A stretch of 64,000 nt of DNA from Neobacillus soli NBRC 102451. Lineage in GTDB: Bacteria > Bacillota > Bacilli > Bacillales > Cytobacillaceae. This document shows positions 25,665-35,933 of this stretch, one piece after another. The stretch covers positions 31,269-95,268 of the forward strand of contig NZ_BCVI01000053.1 of NCBI RefSeq assembly GCF_001591665.1. Direction: 5' to 3'. The notes below the pieces were generated by a model that was not told the origin of the DNA, ran no database searches, and worked only from the letters and a program-made list of their open reading frames with translations. Position numbers and translations under genes: made by a program. Numbering within the stretch: the first letter of the stretch is position 1; the number at the start of each line of letters is the position of its first letter.

Positions 25665-25915
25665 ATCACCCCATTTACTGGCTGCCATGAAGGGCTGGCT
25701 AGTGGGTGGTGGTTGTTTAGCCGACTATGCCGATTGGAATGAACGGGTTACCTGATACATCTATTCAGGAATATATTCTTGACCGGCTATGCCTCCTTGT
25801 CCGTTATCCATGGGGGCACTCGATTGTGCTGTGGGAGGAAAGACCTATAACTCCTCCTTAGACGCGTGTCGTCAAAAGTGTGATGTGAGGCCGGGTTTGA
25901 TGCCCGATTATTAAA
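25665..25915 (+). promoter_or_regulatory. Candidate structured leader RNA (EAR/epsC-like)
   Basis: This 250-nt stretch has no ORF and is GC-richer than the DNA just downstream. It can form several hairpins, for example CCTGATA / TATTCAGG near 25752-25771 and GGGCAC / GTGCT near 25815-25830, and it contains the twin words GACTATGCC and GGCTATGCC. In Bacillus subtilis the EAR (epsC) RNA occupies a similar place inside the eps operon and lets polymerase read through terminators. A terminator-like hairpin follows here at 25921. The identity is inferred from position and structure only. Confidence 0.5.
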
Positions 25916-25920
25916 AAAAC

Positions 25921-25984
25921 ATAAATATCTAATGAAAGAATAAGTGTGAAAGCACTTGCAATTCCATTAGATATTTATTTTTTA
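25921..25984 (+). terminator. Strong terminator/attenuator hairpin ahead of gtaB
   Basis: A perfect 14-bp stem ATAAATATCTAATG (25921-25934) / CATTAGATATTTAT (25965-25978) is followed by a T-run. The loop holds a second small hairpin AAGTG / CACTT and a cre-like TGAAAGCACTTGCA. It would stop transcription between the kinase triad and the biosynthetic genes unless relieved. Confidence 0.8.
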
Positions 25985-26035
25985 GCTGAGATATTTAGAT
26001 AAACGAAGAAAATATAAATCGAGGAGGAAGTAAAG

Positions 26036-26929
26036 TTGAAAAGAGTAAGAAAGGCAATTATTCCAGCAGCTGGTTTGGGGACAAGGTTCTTGCCAGCAAC
26101 CAAAGCAATGCCGAAGGAAATGCTACCGATTGTTGATAAGCCAACGATTCAATACATAATAGAAGAGGCTGTTGCTTCAGGTATTGAGGATATCATTATT
26201 GTCACTGGTAAAGGGAAACGGGCAATTGAAGACCATTTCGACAACGCGATGGAGCTTGAACAGAATTTAATCGAAAAGGAAAAATACGATTTATTGGATC
26301 GTGTTAAATATGCTACTAATCTAGCAGATATTCATTACATCCGCCAGAAAGAACCAAAGGGTCTTGGACATGCGGTCTGGTGTGCTCGAAACTTTATTGG
26401 TGATGAGCCATTTGCTGTACTACTAGGGGACGATATTGTTCAAAGCGAAACACCTTGTTTGCGTCAATTGATTAATCAATATGAAGATACATTTTCTTCT
26501 GTTATTGGAGTGCAGCAAGTACCTGAAAATGAAACACATCGTTATGGAATTATCGATCCTTCATCAAAGGAAGGACGACGCTACCAAGTTAATAACTTTG
26601 TTGAAAAGCCAAAGCAAGGAACTGCTCCTTCCAATTTAGCGATTATGGGCCGCTATATCTTAACACCGGAGATTTTCATGTTCCTTGATCAACAGGAAAA
26701 AGGCGCAGGCGGAGAAATTCAGTTAACAGATGCAATCCACAAGCTAAATCAAATCCAAAGAGTGTTTGCGTATGACTTCGAGGGAAAGCGTTATGACGTC
26801 GGTGAAAAGTTCGGTTTTGTCAAGACAACGATTGAATTTGCCTTGCAGCATGAAGACCTTCATGATGATATGATTGATTACTTGAAACATCTAGTTTCTT
26901 CATTTGAAAAAGAAAAAGTATTGGTATAG
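26036..26929 (+). CDS. gtaB: UTP-glucose-1-phosphate uridylyltransferase
   Basis: 297 residues, the usual length of GalU/GtaB. The nucleotide-binding start is [31 protein letters not shown]; later motifs are [24 protein letters not shown] and the C-terminal [11 protein letters not shown]. It makes UDP-glucose, which feeds the Ugd enzyme at 39700 (UDP-glucuronate). TTG start with GAGGAGG 9 nt upstream. First biosynthetic gene after the hairpin. Confidence 0.95.
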   Translation: MKRVRKAIIPAAGLGTRFLPATKAMPKEMLPIVDKPTIQYIIEEAVASGIEDIIIVTGKGKRAIEDHFDNAMELEQNLIEKEKYDLLDRVKYATNLADIHYIRQKEPKGLGHAVWCARNFIGDEPFAVLLGDDIVQSETPCLRQLINQYEDTFSSVIGVQQVPENETHRYGIIDPSSKEGRRYQVNNFVEKPKQGTAPSNLAIMGRYILTPEIFMFLDQQEKGAGGEIQLTDAIHKLNQIQRVFAYDFEGKRYDVGEKFGFVKTTIEFALQHEDLHDDMIDYLKHLVSSFEKEKVLV

Positions 26930-26949
26930 AGAGAAGGAAGGGTTCCAGG

Positions 26950-27627
26950 TTGCGTGATTTAGCAAATCAAGATGTTACGTATTTAGAAAAACAGAATACA
27001 CTTGTTCGGGCAAAAAACGGAAAACTGTATTTAGTTTCCAAAAGGTTATTCGATATCATCGGTGCTTCATGTGGAATCATTTTTTTAAGTCTTCTATTTA
27101 TTGTTATCGGCATTTTAATCAAAATCGAAGACCCTAAGGGGAAAATATTTTTCTCGCAAAAGCGTGTCGGATTAAACGGAAGGGAATTTAAAATGTATAA
27201 ATTCCGTTCGATGGTGTCAAATGCAGAGGAAAAATTACAAGACCTGTTAAAGTATAACGAGATTTCCGGTGCGATGTTTAAAATGAAAGAAGATCCTCGG
27301 ATTACTAGAGTGGGGAAGTTTATCAGAAAGACAAGTATTGACGAATTACCGCAGCTTTTCAATGTCCTAAAAGGGGATATGAGTTTAGTGGGCCCGCGTC
27401 CACCGCTTCCTCGGGAAGTAGCTGTTTATTCCCATTACGATAAGCAGCGTTTGCTGGTCACACCAGGATGTACAGGACTATGGCAAGTGAGCGGGAGAAA
27501 TAGTCTTGGGTTCGATGAAATGGTGAAATTAGACCTTCAATACATCCGTGAACGCTCCTTCCTTTATGATATAAAAGTAATTTTAAAAACGGTCCTCTTA
27601 TTATTCGGATCGAAAGATGCATTCTAG
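26950..27627 (+). CDS. Initiating sugar transferase (undecaprenyl-phosphate hexose-1-P transferase)
   Basis: 225 residues, the compact PssY/EpsL-type catalytic form with one membrane segment (IIGASCGIIFLSLLFIVIGIL). Signature motifs: FFSQKRVGLNGREFKMYKFRSM, DELPQLFNVLKGDMSLVGPRPPL and TPGCTGLWQVSGRN. It transfers a sugar phosphate from a UDP-sugar to undecaprenyl phosphate, starting repeat-unit assembly. TTG start with GAAGGAAGG upstream. The donor (glucose or galactose) cannot be read from sequence. Confidence 0.93.
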   Translation: MRDLANQDVTYLEKQNTLVRAKNGKLYLVSKRLFDIIGASCGIIFLSLLFIVIGILIKIEDPKGKIFFSQKRVGLNGREFKMYKFRSMVSNAEEKLQDLLKYNEISGAMFKMKEDPRITRVGKFIRKTSIDELPQLFNVLKGDMSLVGPRPPLPREVAVYSHYDKQRLLVTPGCTGLWQVSGRNSLGFDEMVKLDLQYIRERSFLYDIKVILKTVLLLFGSKDAF

Positions 27628-27644
27628 AAAAGAGGTAAAACTAA

Positions 27645-28589
27645 ATGATGAATACAGACTCCAAAATATATGTAGCAGGACACCGCGGTCTTGTTGGTTC
27701 TGCGATTGTAAGAAAACTTCAAGAAAAGGGATATACTAACCTTGTATATCGCACCAGTAAAGAATTGGATTTAAGGGATAAAACATCAGTTGACCATTTC
27801 TTTGCAGAAGAAAAACCTGATTTTGTCTTTCTAGCTGCAGCAAAGGTTGGCGGGATTGTGGCTAACAACGAATATCCAGCAGACTTTATCCGTGACAATT
27901 TATTAATTCAAACAAATATCATTGATGCTGCTTATCGGAATGATGTCAAGAAACTATTATTCCTAGGCAGCACCTGCATCTATCCAAAACTAGCTCCACA
28001 GCCATTAAAAGAAGAGTACCTTTTAACCGGTGAGCTAGAGCCAACAAATGATGCTTATGCGATTGCAAAAATTGCCGGAATTAAAATGTGTCAATCATAC
28101 AATCGTCAATATGGTACAGAATATATTTCAGTGATGCCGACCAATTTATATGGGGAAAATGATAACTTTGATCTTCATACATCCCATGTGTTACCAGCAC
28201 TAATTCGCAAATTCCATGAAGCGAAGGAAACTAATGCTCCATTTGTAGAAGTTTGGGGAACAGGAACACCTAAACGTGAATTCTTATATTCAGATGATCT
28301 TGCTGATGCTTGTGTCTACCTAATAGACAATTATTCCGGTAATGAAATCGTGAATATCGGTGTCGGTGAAGACCTACCAATTAAAGAATTAGCAGAAAAA
28401 ATTAAAGAAGTGGTTGGGTTCACTGGTGAAATCCAGTTTGATACGACAAAACCAGATGGAACACCAAGGAAATTAGTCGATGTAACCAAGCTTAATTCTT
28501 TAGGTTGGAAAGCCACGACTTCATTAGAAGTAGGCTTAAAGAAAGCCTATCAATGGTTTCTTGATAACCAACTAACAAAAGTAAATTAA
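27645..28589 (+). CDS. fcl: GDP-L-fucose synthase
   Basis: 314 residues. NADP-binding [24 protein letters not shown], the [13 protein letters not shown] motif with its catalytic Ser, and the YAIAKIAG Tyr-Lys pair. It converts GDP-4-keto-6-deoxymannose to GDP-L-fucose (epimerase plus reductase). It lies directly before gmd, so the pair makes GDP-fucose for the GT11 enzyme at 33672. Confidence 0.95.
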   Translation: MMNTDSKIYVAGHRGLVGSAIVRKLQEKGYTNLVYRTSKELDLRDKTSVDHFFAEEKPDFVFLAAAKVGGIVANNEYPADFIRDNLLIQTNIIDAAYRNDVKKLLFLGSTCIYPKLAPQPLKEEYLLTGELEPTNDAYAIAKIAGIKMCQSYNRQYGTEYISVMPTNLYGENDNFDLHTSHVLPALIRKFHEAKETNAPFVEVWGTGTPKREFLYSDDLADACVYLIDNYSGNEIVNIGVGEDLPIKELAEKIKEVVGFTGEIQFDTTKPDGTPRKLVDVTKLNSLGWKATTSLEVGLKKAYQWFLDNQLTKVN

Positions 28590-28607
28590 CATATATCGGA
28601 GGACAAA

Positions 28608-29687
28608 ATGAAAAAGGCATTAATTACGGGTGTAACTGGACAAGATGGTTCTTATTTAGCAGAGCTTCTATTAGAAAAGGGATATGAGGTACACGGGGTT
28701 ATTCGTCGTAGTTCTTCCTATAACCAAGAACGTTTAGAGGATCTCCTAACGGAAGAAGAAGCAAATGCGCTAATAAATAATAGCAACTTCCATCTTCATT
28801 TTGGGGATGTAACAGATGCATTAAACATTACAAAAATAATTGGTGAAATTCAGCCAGATGAAATCTACAACCTAGCAGCACAGTCCCATGTTCGGGTTTC
28901 CTTTGATATGCCTGGTTATACATTAGATGTAGATGCAAAAGGTACATTAAATATCCTTGAAGCTGTACGAATCTTAGGATTAACAGAGAAGACTCGTGTG
29001 TACCAAGCTTCAACATCTGAACTATTTGGTAAAGTACAAGAGGTTCCGCAAAAAGAAACAACTCCTTTTTATCCACGCTCACCTTACGGTGTTGCCAAGA
29101 TCTATGGTTTCTGGATTACAAAAAACTATCGTGAATCATATGATATGTTTGCAGTAAACGGTATTCTATTTAACCATGAATCAGAGCGTCGTGGTGAAAC
29201 TTTTGTTACTCGTAAAATTACACTTGCAGCAGCTCGGATTGCACAAGGGAAACAAAAGAGACTAATGTTAGGTAACTTAGACTCTTTACGTGATTGGGGT
29301 TATGCTAAGGATTATGTTGAATGTATGTGGTTAATCCTTCAACATGAAAAACCAGAGGACTTTGTAATAGCTACTGGTGAAATGCATACTGTTCGTGAAT
29401 TTGTTGAACTCTCATTCAAACATGTGGGTATAGAGATTGAATGGACAGGCAAAGGTGTGGAAGAAAAGGGTGTTAACAAAGCTACAGGTGAAGTTATTGT
29501 TGAAGTTGATCCTAAATTCTTCCGTCCTGCTGAGGTAGAACAATTATTAGGAGATCCAACGAAGTCAAAAACTTTATTAGGTTGGAATCCTACAAAAACT
29601 TCTTTTGAAGAGTTAGTTCGTATTATGGTTCAAGCAGATATGATGAAAGTTGAAAAAGAAGATAAAGTTAAGAAAATGTTTGATTAA
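28608..29687 (+). CDS. gmd: GDP-mannose 4,6-dehydratase
   Basis: 359 residues. N-terminal [47 protein letters not shown], the catalytic YGVAKIYG and [17 protein letters not shown]. It dehydrates GDP-mannose to the 4-keto-6-deoxy intermediate used by Fcl. RBS ATCGGAGGAC. A weak GAGGTAG / CTACCTC hairpin follows at about 29703, after which a new group of glycosyltransferase genes starts. Confidence 0.95.
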   Translation: MKKALITGVTGQDGSYLAELLLEKGYEVHGVIRRSSSYNQERLEDLLTEEEANALINNSNFHLHFGDVTDALNITKIIGEIQPDEIYNLAAQSHVRVSFDMPGYTLDVDAKGTLNILEAVRILGLTEKTRVYQASTSELFGKVQEVPQKETTPFYPRSPYGVAKIYGFWITKNYRESYDMFAVNGILFNHESERRGETFVTRKITLAAARIAQGKQKRLMLGNLDSLRDWGYAKDYVECMWLILQHEKPEDFVIATGEMHTVREFVELSFKHVGIEIEWTGKGVEEKGVNKATGEVIVEVDPKFFRPAEVEQLLGDPTKSKTLLGWNPTKTSFEELVRIMVQADMMKVEKEDKVKKMFD

Positions 29688-29835
29688 TATGTTCATTTGG
29701 TTTGAGGTAGGTAAATTATCTACCTCATTTCTGTTTTAAATTGATGAGTTCCCATAATGGAAAATATATATAGAGGCTGGTTCAAAATTGCACCTATGCA
29801 TACGTGTGTAGCTTCAACGGATTGAGAGGTACTAC

Positions 29836-31101
29836 ATGGTTGAAAAGATGAAAACTGAAAAGAAAAAGCTTTTAATATTTGCTCATTATTATATTCCGGA
29901 TGTTGCTTCCACAGGTCAGATTCTAAAAGAACTGGCAGAAGGAATGCTTCATGCTTTTGATATAACAGTAATTTGCGTTGTTCCGTCTTATACAGGAAAG
30001 ATTGCTGAAGAGTACAAAACAAAGTTATTTTATAAAGAAGAAATCAATGGTGTAAAGATTATCCGAATTCGTGTGCCTGAATTCTCTAAGAGTAACAAAA
30101 TTAGTAGAGTTAAAAATATCTTAGGCTACTTCTTTGGAGCTATGATTGCAACTTTTAAGGTTGGAAAAATGGATTATGTGTATTCCATTTCTCAACCGCC
30201 TATTCTTGGAGGTCTGATTGGAGTTTGGGGAAAATGGATGAAACATGCCAAGTACATTTACAATATTCAGGACTTTAATCCGGAGCAGACCATGGCTGTT
30301 GGATATAGCAAGAATAAGTTTATTCTAAATGCGATGATGTGGTTCGATAAATTTAGCTGCAAACGCGCTGACAAAGTAATTGTTGTTGGTCGCGATATGG
30401 TTGCAACTTTGAAAGATAGATTCAAAAATAAAAAGGTTCCAAATCATGTGTTCATTAATAACTGGATAGACGAGAAAGAAATCTATCCACTGCCTTCCGA
30501 TAATGAAAAAGTGATATCTTTCAAAAAGAAATATGGATTGGAAAATAAGTTCATCATTATGTATTCCGGTAACATAGGTCTTTATTATGATCTTGAGAAT
30601 ATAATGCGTGTCATTAAGAAATTCAAAAGTAGAGACGATGTAGTTTTTGCATTTGTAGGTGAAGGTACTGTTCGAGAAAAGCTTGTTCTCTATAAGGAAA
30701 AACACACACTTAACAATGTGATTTTCATCCCATATCAGGAAAAATCTGATCTAGTTTACAGCTTGAATGCTGGTGATGTACATTGGTGCATAAATGCTAA
30801 AGGTATTAAGGGTGTTTCCGTTCCTAGTAAACTCTATGGAATCCTTGCTGCAGGTAAACCGATACTAGGTGTATTGGACGAAGGTTCCGAAGCACGTTTG
30901 ATTATTGAAGAAACAAAAAGTGGCTATGTAACTGAGCCAGGCAATTACGATGAGGTTGAAGCCGCGATTGAAAGATTTCTTAACGAGAAAGGAACCATCA
31001 CATTTACTGAAATGAGTACGAGTGGAAGAGAATATTTAGTTAAGTATCTTACGAAAGATGTATCAGTGAAGAAGTATATTAAAGAGATATTATCCTGTTA
31101 A
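29836..31101 (+). CDS. Family 4 glycosyltransferase (WcaI-like)
   Basis: 421 residues, GT-B fold. N-terminal LLIFAHYYIPDVASTGQILKEL and ITVICVVPSYTGK; the central part has SISQPPILGGL and YNIQDFNPEQTMAVG. The C-terminal half has the GT4 signature (MYSGNIGLYYDLENI, IPYQEKSDLVYSLNAGDVH, VPSKLYGILAAGKPILG). The SQPP and IQDFxP motifs fit the WcaI-like subgroup of colanic-acid type fucosyltransferases, but donor and linkage remain inferred. GAGAGGT precedes the ATG. Confidence 0.85.
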   Translation: MVEKMKTEKKKLLIFAHYYIPDVASTGQILKELAEGMLHAFDITVICVVPSYTGKIAEEYKTKLFYKEEINGVKIIRIRVPEFSKSNKISRVKNILGYFFGAMIATFKVGKMDYVYSISQPPILGGLIGVWGKWMKHAKYIYNIQDFNPEQTMAVGYSKNKFILNAMMWFDKFSCKRADKVIVVGRDMVATLKDRFKNKKVPNHVFINNWIDEKEIYPLPSDNEKVISFKKKYGLENKFIIMYSGNIGLYYDLENIMRVIKKFKSRDDVVFAFVGEGTVREKLVLYKEKHTLNNVIFIPYQEKSDLVYSLNAGDVHWCINAKGIKGVSVPSKLYGILAAGKPILGVLDEGSEARLIIEETKSGYVTEPGNYDEVEAAIERFLNEKGTITFTEMSTSGREYLVKYLTKDVSVKKYIKEILSC

Positions 31102-31115
31102 GACGAGGTTTATAT

Positions 31116-31667
31116 ATGAAAAGTAGCTGGTTTAAGTTATTAATGAAAGCAACAAAAGTTGAATATGGAAAGAATCTATTGTTAAAAGGTGTACCGGTTA
31201 TCTTTAATAACTCTGGAGCAAAGCTTACGATAGGCGATAATGTTACTATTAATTCCTCCTTCTTATCTAATTTGGTTGGATTGTATCAACGTACTATCAT
31301 TGTAACAAGAACTTCAGGGTCTGAAATTCACATTGGAAATAATGTGGGTATTTCTGGGGCAACGATTTACGCTAGAAAATCTATCACAATAGGTGAGAAC
31401 ACAAATATTGGTGGTAACGCAAAGATTTTAGATAATGATTTTCATCCACTTGAAATTGAGGCAAGAAATGCCGATATTAAAGAGAAGATAGGCACCAAGC
31501 CTATCGTGATTGGGAAGAATTGCTTTATCGGATGTAACGCTTTGATTTTGAAAGGTACAGTACTGGGTGATGGCTGCGTTGTAGGCGCAGGTGCAGTGGT
31601 TAGCGGTAAGTTCGAGGAGAACAGTGTTATTGCCGGAAATCCCGCTAAGGTTATTAAGAAGCTTTAG
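31116..31667 (+). CDS. Hexapeptide-repeat acetyltransferase (WcaF/LacA-like)
   Basis: 183 residues with left-handed beta-helix repeats (LTIGDNVTI, IHIGNNVGISGATIYA, ITIGENTNIGGNAKI). The catalytic His lies in DNDFHPL. The C-terminal coil VIGKNCFIGCNALILKGTVLGDGCVVGAGAVV is followed by GNPAKVIKKL. It probably O-acetylates a sugar of the repeat unit using acetyl-CoA. It starts 14 nt after the previous gene. Confidence 0.85.
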   Translation: MKSSWFKLLMKATKVEYGKNLLLKGVPVIFNNSGAKLTIGDNVTINSSFLSNLVGLYQRTIIVTRTSGSEIHIGNNVGISGATIYARKSITIGENTNIGGNAKILDNDFHPLEIEARNADIKEKIGTKPIVIGKNCFIGCNALILKGTVLGDGCVVGAGAVVSGKFEENSVIAGNPAKVIKKL

Positions 31668-31724
31668 AAATGTTGTTCTAATTTTATAGGAAATTGCTAG
31701 TAATAGCTGATAATAGGAGATAAT

Positions 31725-32633
31725 ATGGTAGATTTAACAGTTGTCATTCTAACAAAGAATGAAGAAAAGAATTTAAGAAAATGTATAGAGTCGTTTCAAG
31801 GCATTGCCAAGCGGTTTGTTATCGTAGATAGTTTTAGCACGGATGGGACAGAACTACTATGTGAAAAATTAGATTCTGAACTGCAAATGATTGGAAGCAA
31901 ACTTGATTTCTATCAAAATAAATGGATTGATTATGCAACACAACTTAATTGGGGATTAACCCAGACCAACATTACTTCGGAATGGTCCATGCGTATGGAT
32001 GCGGATGAAGAGCTAATGGAAGATTTGGTTAAGGAGATTCTTTCTGAACTCCCTAATGTAAAGTCAGACGTAAATGGTGTAATTCTTCGTAGAAGGGTTT
32101 ATTTTATGGGCCGTTGGATTAAGCATGGTGGACGATATCCAGAACTGTTGCTTAGGATTTTCCGAACGGGGAAGGCCATGTGTGAACAAAAAGTTATGGA
32201 TGAACACATGATATTAACTGAAGGACTGACAGTAAAGTTTAAGAATGATTTGATAGATAACAATACAAAGGATTTGGATTGGTGGACTAATAAGCATAAC
32301 TGGTATAGTAACAGGGAAGTGCTTGATTATCAAATAACTGTTGGTAAGGAATTTAAGAACGAAGTTGCATTACTTGAAAATGGTGAATCCACCAAACAAG
32401 CAAAGGTGAAACGAATAGTTAAAAACAATGGTTTTTATAAATTACCAAAATTCGCCAGGGCTCATATTTATTTCATTTATAGATATTACATTAAACTTGG
32501 GTTTCTTGATGGAACAGAAGGTAGGATATACCATTTTTTACAAGCATATTGGTATCGCTTCTTAGTCGATGCAAAGATGTATGAATGTGAGAAGTTTGAT
32601 AGGAAAATGAAACCACAAGGGGATCTTAAATGA
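31725..32633 (+). CDS. Family 2 glycosyltransferase
   Basis: 302 residues. GT-A fold with VVILTKNEEKNLRKCIESF at the start, VDSFSTDGT and the metal-binding DADEE (WSMRMDADEE). It resembles the WaaE/KdtX-like branch of GT2, with a C-terminal helical region (YFIYRYYIKLGFLDGTEG) typical of that branch. It adds one sugar to the lipid-linked repeat. It overlaps the next gene by 4 nt (ATGA). Confidence 0.85.
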   Translation: MVDLTVVILTKNEEKNLRKCIESFQGIAKRFVIVDSFSTDGTELLCEKLDSELQMIGSKLDFYQNKWIDYATQLNWGLTQTNITSEWSMRMDADEELMEDLVKEILSELPNVKSDVNGVILRRRVYFMGRWIKHGGRYPELLLRIFRTGKAMCEQKVMDEHMILTEGLTVKFKNDLIDNNTKDLDWWTNKHNWYSNREVLDYQITVGKEFKNEVALLENGESTKQAKVKRIVKNNGFYKLPKFARAHIYFIYRYYIKLGFLDGTEGRIYHFLQAYWYRFLVDAKMYECEKFDRKMKPQGDLK

Positions 32634-33685
32634 TGTTGGAAAAAAAGGTTTCTGTTATTATACCTATTTACAACTCCGAAAAAACCATTAAGTATTGTAT
32701 TAACAGTGTACAAAAACAGACATTTAAGGATATTGAAATAATAATTGTGAATGATGGTTCAACAGATAATTCACTAAATATTGTTAATGAAATTGCATTA
32801 GATGATTCACGAATTACAATTATTAATAAAAAAAATGGCGGTGTATCTAGTGCGCGCAATTCTGGAATAAATTATGCAACAGGAAAATATTTATTCTTTC
32901 TCGATTCGGATGACCATATTGATAGTGATCTACTATGTGCAATATATAAAGTGGGAATAACTAATAATGCGGATTTAGTTTGTTGCAATTTGGTTGAACA
33001 GAATAATACAAAATTCATGAAATTCGACCAGCTATCTTGTCATATTATTGCAAAAAGTACAGAAGAAATTGGAAAATGTATTTATAATATGTATTTAGGT
33101 AGTTCATGCGGAAAGTTGTTTAAAGCAGAAATAATAAAAAATAATAATATACTTTTTAAAGAAATTATGTCTATTGGTGAAGATATGGAGTTTGTACATC
33201 AATACTTGTGTCATGTTGGTATAGTGGCTGGGGTGCCTGAAGTCAATTATTATATAGAGAATATTAATCCAACATCTCTTTCGAAGAGATACGCTCATAA
33301 TATGAAGGCTACACTTGAAACATATTCCGATACATTAAAAAGAGTTTTTAAATATTATCCGGAGTATGAAATTGCGTATTATTCAAAACATATGGATATT
33401 GAATTGGAAAAGTGTATTTTATTTGTTAACAATTTGTTTTTACAAGGAACACCATATAGGTGGAAAGAGAAAATTAATGAAATAAAATCATATTTAATTG
33501 AAGATAAGCATGTTAATGCTTTTTATTATGTCGCAACAGGTAAAGGGCCTAAAAACAAATTAAATCAAATTTATTTTTATATTTTCAGAACAAAAAAACC
33601 AGCAATAATTGGTTTTCTCTTTTATTTCAAAGAAAAATTACGGAAAATAATTTGGATGAGAGGAAAGAAAAATGTTCATTGTTAA
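32630..33685 (+). CDS. Family 2 glycosyltransferase (EpsJ/CpsI-like)
   Basis: 351 residues. Classical GT2 N-terminus: VSVIIPIYNSEKTIKYCINSVQKQTFKDIEIIIVNDGSTD, NGGVSSARNSGI, then the DxD-type FLDSDDHID. MSIGEDMEFVHQY is the acceptor-side motif. It is strongly AT-rich compared with 26-31 kb. It overlaps the fucosyltransferase gene by 14 nt. Confidence 0.88.
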   Translation: MMLEKKVSVIIPIYNSEKTIKYCINSVQKQTFKDIEIIIVNDGSTDNSLNIVNEIALDDSRITIINKKNGGVSSARNSGINYATGKYLFFLDSDDHIDSDLLCAIYKVGITNNADLVCCNLVEQNNTKFMKFDQLSCHIIAKSTEEIGKCIYNMYLGSSCGKLFKAEIIKNNNILFKEIMSIGEDMEFVHQYLCHVGIVAGVPEVNYYIENINPTSLSKRYAHNMKATLETYSDTLKRVFKYYPEYEIAYYSKHMDIELEKCILFVNNLFLQGTPYRWKEKINEIKSYLIEDKHVNAFYYVATGKGPKNKLNQIYFYIFRTKKPAIIGFLFYFKEKLRKIIWMRGKKNVHC

Positions 33686-34592
33686 TATTCGTGGTGGTTT
33701 AGGAAATCAAATGTTTCAATATGCATATGCTATAGTACTTCGAGAAAAATATGGTGAAAAAATAAGGTTTAGTCAATTCTATATAAAAAGAGAGACTGCT
33801 GGACGAACATTGTCATTACAGAATTTGAATGTCAAAGAATTAAAATGTTTGAATCCTTTTATAGAAAAGATAGTGGGATATTATTTTAAAATCAAATTAC
33901 TATCGTACGAAAAAAAGGCACCCGAAAAAAATGGGTTACTAGGATTTGAAAATATTAAATATCTTGCAGAAAAAGGTCTTACTGTTTCGAGAGATATTTA
34001 CAAGTATTTTAATATACCAATAAAAAAAGGACCTTTGAAATATGTTGATGGTTATTTTCAATCAGAAAAATACTTTTATGAATATAAAGATATAGTAGTA
34101 AAAGAGTTGCGAGTAAGTGACAATAAAATAATAAATAGTAAGAATAAAGGGTTGCTTGAAGTGATTGAAAACTCAGAATCTGTGTGTGTACACATAAGAA
34201 GAGGGGATTATACTTCAAATCAGTGGAAAGATGCACTTTTAATCTGTGATGAGGATTATTATAAATCTGCTGTGAATTATATAAAATTACACAAGCCTGC
34301 AGCAAAATTTTTTGTATTCTCAAATAGTCATGAAGATATTGAATGGATTAAAATGAATTATAAATTGGAAGTTGACGTAGAGTATGTTGATCTCAATAAT
34401 TGTGATTATGAAGATTTGCGGTTAATGTATCATTGCAAGAATTTTATCCTATCAAATAGTTCTTATAGTTGGTGGGCTCAATATTTATCATTTAATAAAA
34501 ATAAAATTGTAGTAGCTCCTTCAAAGTGGACACGGATGAATTTAGATGCATCAGATGTTTATATGGAACAATGGAAAATTATTGATGTTTAG
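33672..34592 (+). CDS. GT11 alpha-1,2-fucosyltransferase
   Basis: 306 residues. Hallmarks of family GT11: IRGGLGNQMFQYAYA at the N-terminus (glycine loop), the GDP-fucose-binding VCVHIRRGDY and ILSNSSYSWWAQYLS. It should transfer fucose from GDP-fucose, made by Gmd/Fcl in this locus, in alpha-1,2 linkage. Together these three genes indicate a fucosylated exopolysaccharide. RBS AGAGGAAAG inside the previous gene. Very AT-rich. Confidence 0.93.
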   Translation: MFIVNIRGGLGNQMFQYAYAIVLREKYGEKIRFSQFYIKRETAGRTLSLQNLNVKELKCLNPFIEKIVGYYFKIKLLSYEKKAPEKNGLLGFENIKYLAEKGLTVSRDIYKYFNIPIKKGPLKYVDGYFQSEKYFYEYKDIVVKELRVSDNKIINSKNKGLLEVIENSESVCVHIRRGDYTSNQWKDALLICDEDYYKSAVNYIKLHKPAAKFFVFSNSHEDIEWIKMNYKLEVDVEYVDLNNCDYEDLRLMYHCKNFILSNSSYSWWAQYLSFNKNKIVVAPSKWTRMNLDASDVYMEQWKIIDV

Positions 34593-34715
34593 TTTTAGGT
34601 TTAATATAAATCCATTTTATACAATAAATAAGCATGTGTTCAAATATGATTCCTTGAAGAAAAATATATAAACTCATACCATTTAAATTTATATAATTTT
34701 TAAGGGAGGGAAAAA

Positions 34716-35933
34716 GTGGATATTATTATTGGTAAAAAGAAATTAATATTATTTTCAATGGTTCTATTAGTTGTATTACTTCAGGAAAATTTTATTTATA
34801 TGACTAAACTAAATACTTCATTTTTACTATCAATAACAGGATTGCTTATTTTCCTTTTTAAATTTGGTGATATTGTAAAAAAACCTTATACATTTAAATT
34901 TCTGATTATATCTTTGATGATTGTTGAATTTTATGGAATAATGATAGGTTGTATATACTATAGCCAATCATTTTATGAGGGAATATACGGAACCCATTAT
35001 ATCTTTATGTATGGATGGTATTTTGCATTTGTTGATGCCATGAGAAGCAATGTTAATAAAAAATATGCATTTTACGTTAAGGAAATTTTGGTCTTTATTG
35101 GTACATTTATTACTGTTTTATTAATGATTCAAGGAATATTATACTCTAAAATAGTGTTCTTAGATTTGACGTATAGTATGAGAAATGGTTTAAGAATAAT
35201 GGGTTCATATATTCTAAGCCAAGTACTAACTTTTATTTATGTTGATATAATATATAAATTTTCATTTCAAAAGTTGATTATTGCTTTTTTAATGACATAC
35301 TATGTAATTGTTTACAATCAATCTCGTGGAACAATAATGATCTTCGTAATTTGCATTGTTCTTATCATTATGAAGAGGATAATTTCAGAGAAAAATATAT
35401 TAAAGATTACTACTATGTTTTTAGTGATTTTAGTTGGGGTTATTTTGATTATTCAAACTGGTTTTATACAAAAAATAATTCAAAATATTTTCTTTGAAGT
35501 AAATGAAAATACTGGGAATGTCGGTGTGAGACTAGATGCAATTAAATATTATTGGGATATTTTATTGGATCATTGGTTATTGGGTATTGGAATTTTAGGA
35601 GATAAATTTGAACTAAAAGAATTAATATATGGAACAACTCAATACTATTACTATATGGAGGATATTGGAACTTTGGCGTTTCTGTTCAAAACGGGAATTG
35701 TTGGGTTAATTTGGATTATTTTGTTTTATAAAAAATTGTTTTCAATCTATCTTAAAAATAAAAGGATATATGTAGGATTTCTGATATTATTTTTTATTAT
35801 TAAAAATTTGGTTGGTATTACTTATATTAATTCCTTTGATAATAAATATGGCTTGATTTACTTTATAATAATGTTAGCTATTTGTGAAATGCCCTATTTT
35901 AAAAAAATTAATGAGGTAAGAAATGAAGATTAA
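34716..35933 (+). CDS. Wzy-like polysaccharide polymerase
   Basis: 405 residues with about ten transmembrane helices and one larger extracytoplasmic loop (IIQNIFFEVNENTGNVGVRLDAIKYYWD then LLDHWLLGIGILGDKFE). That layout is typical of O-antigen polymerase/ligase (Wzy) proteins: many helices, one long loop with a LxGxGxG-like element, low sequence identity. GTG start with AAGGGAGGG upstream. It is the only polymerase candidate of the locus and pairs with the flippase at 37689. It overlaps the next gene by 11 nt. Confidence 0.8.
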   Translation: MDIIIGKKKLILFSMVLLVVLLQENFIYMTKLNTSFLLSITGLLIFLFKFGDIVKKPYTFKFLIISLMIVEFYGIMIGCIYYSQSFYEGIYGTHYIFMYGWYFAFVDAMRSNVNKKYAFYVKEILVFIGTFITVLLMIQGILYSKIVFLDLTYSMRNGLRIMGSYILSQVLTFIYVDIIYKFSFQKLIIAFLMTYYVIVYNQSRGTIMIFVICIVLIIMKRIISEKNILKITTMFLVILVGVILIIQTGFIQKIIQNIFFEVNENTGNVGVRLDAIKYYWDILLDHWLLGIGILGDKFELKELIYGTTQYYYYMEDIGTLAFLFKTGIVGLIWIILFYKKLFSIYLKNKRIYVGFLILFFIIKNLVGITYINSFDNKYGLIYFIIMLAICEMPYFKKINEVRNED

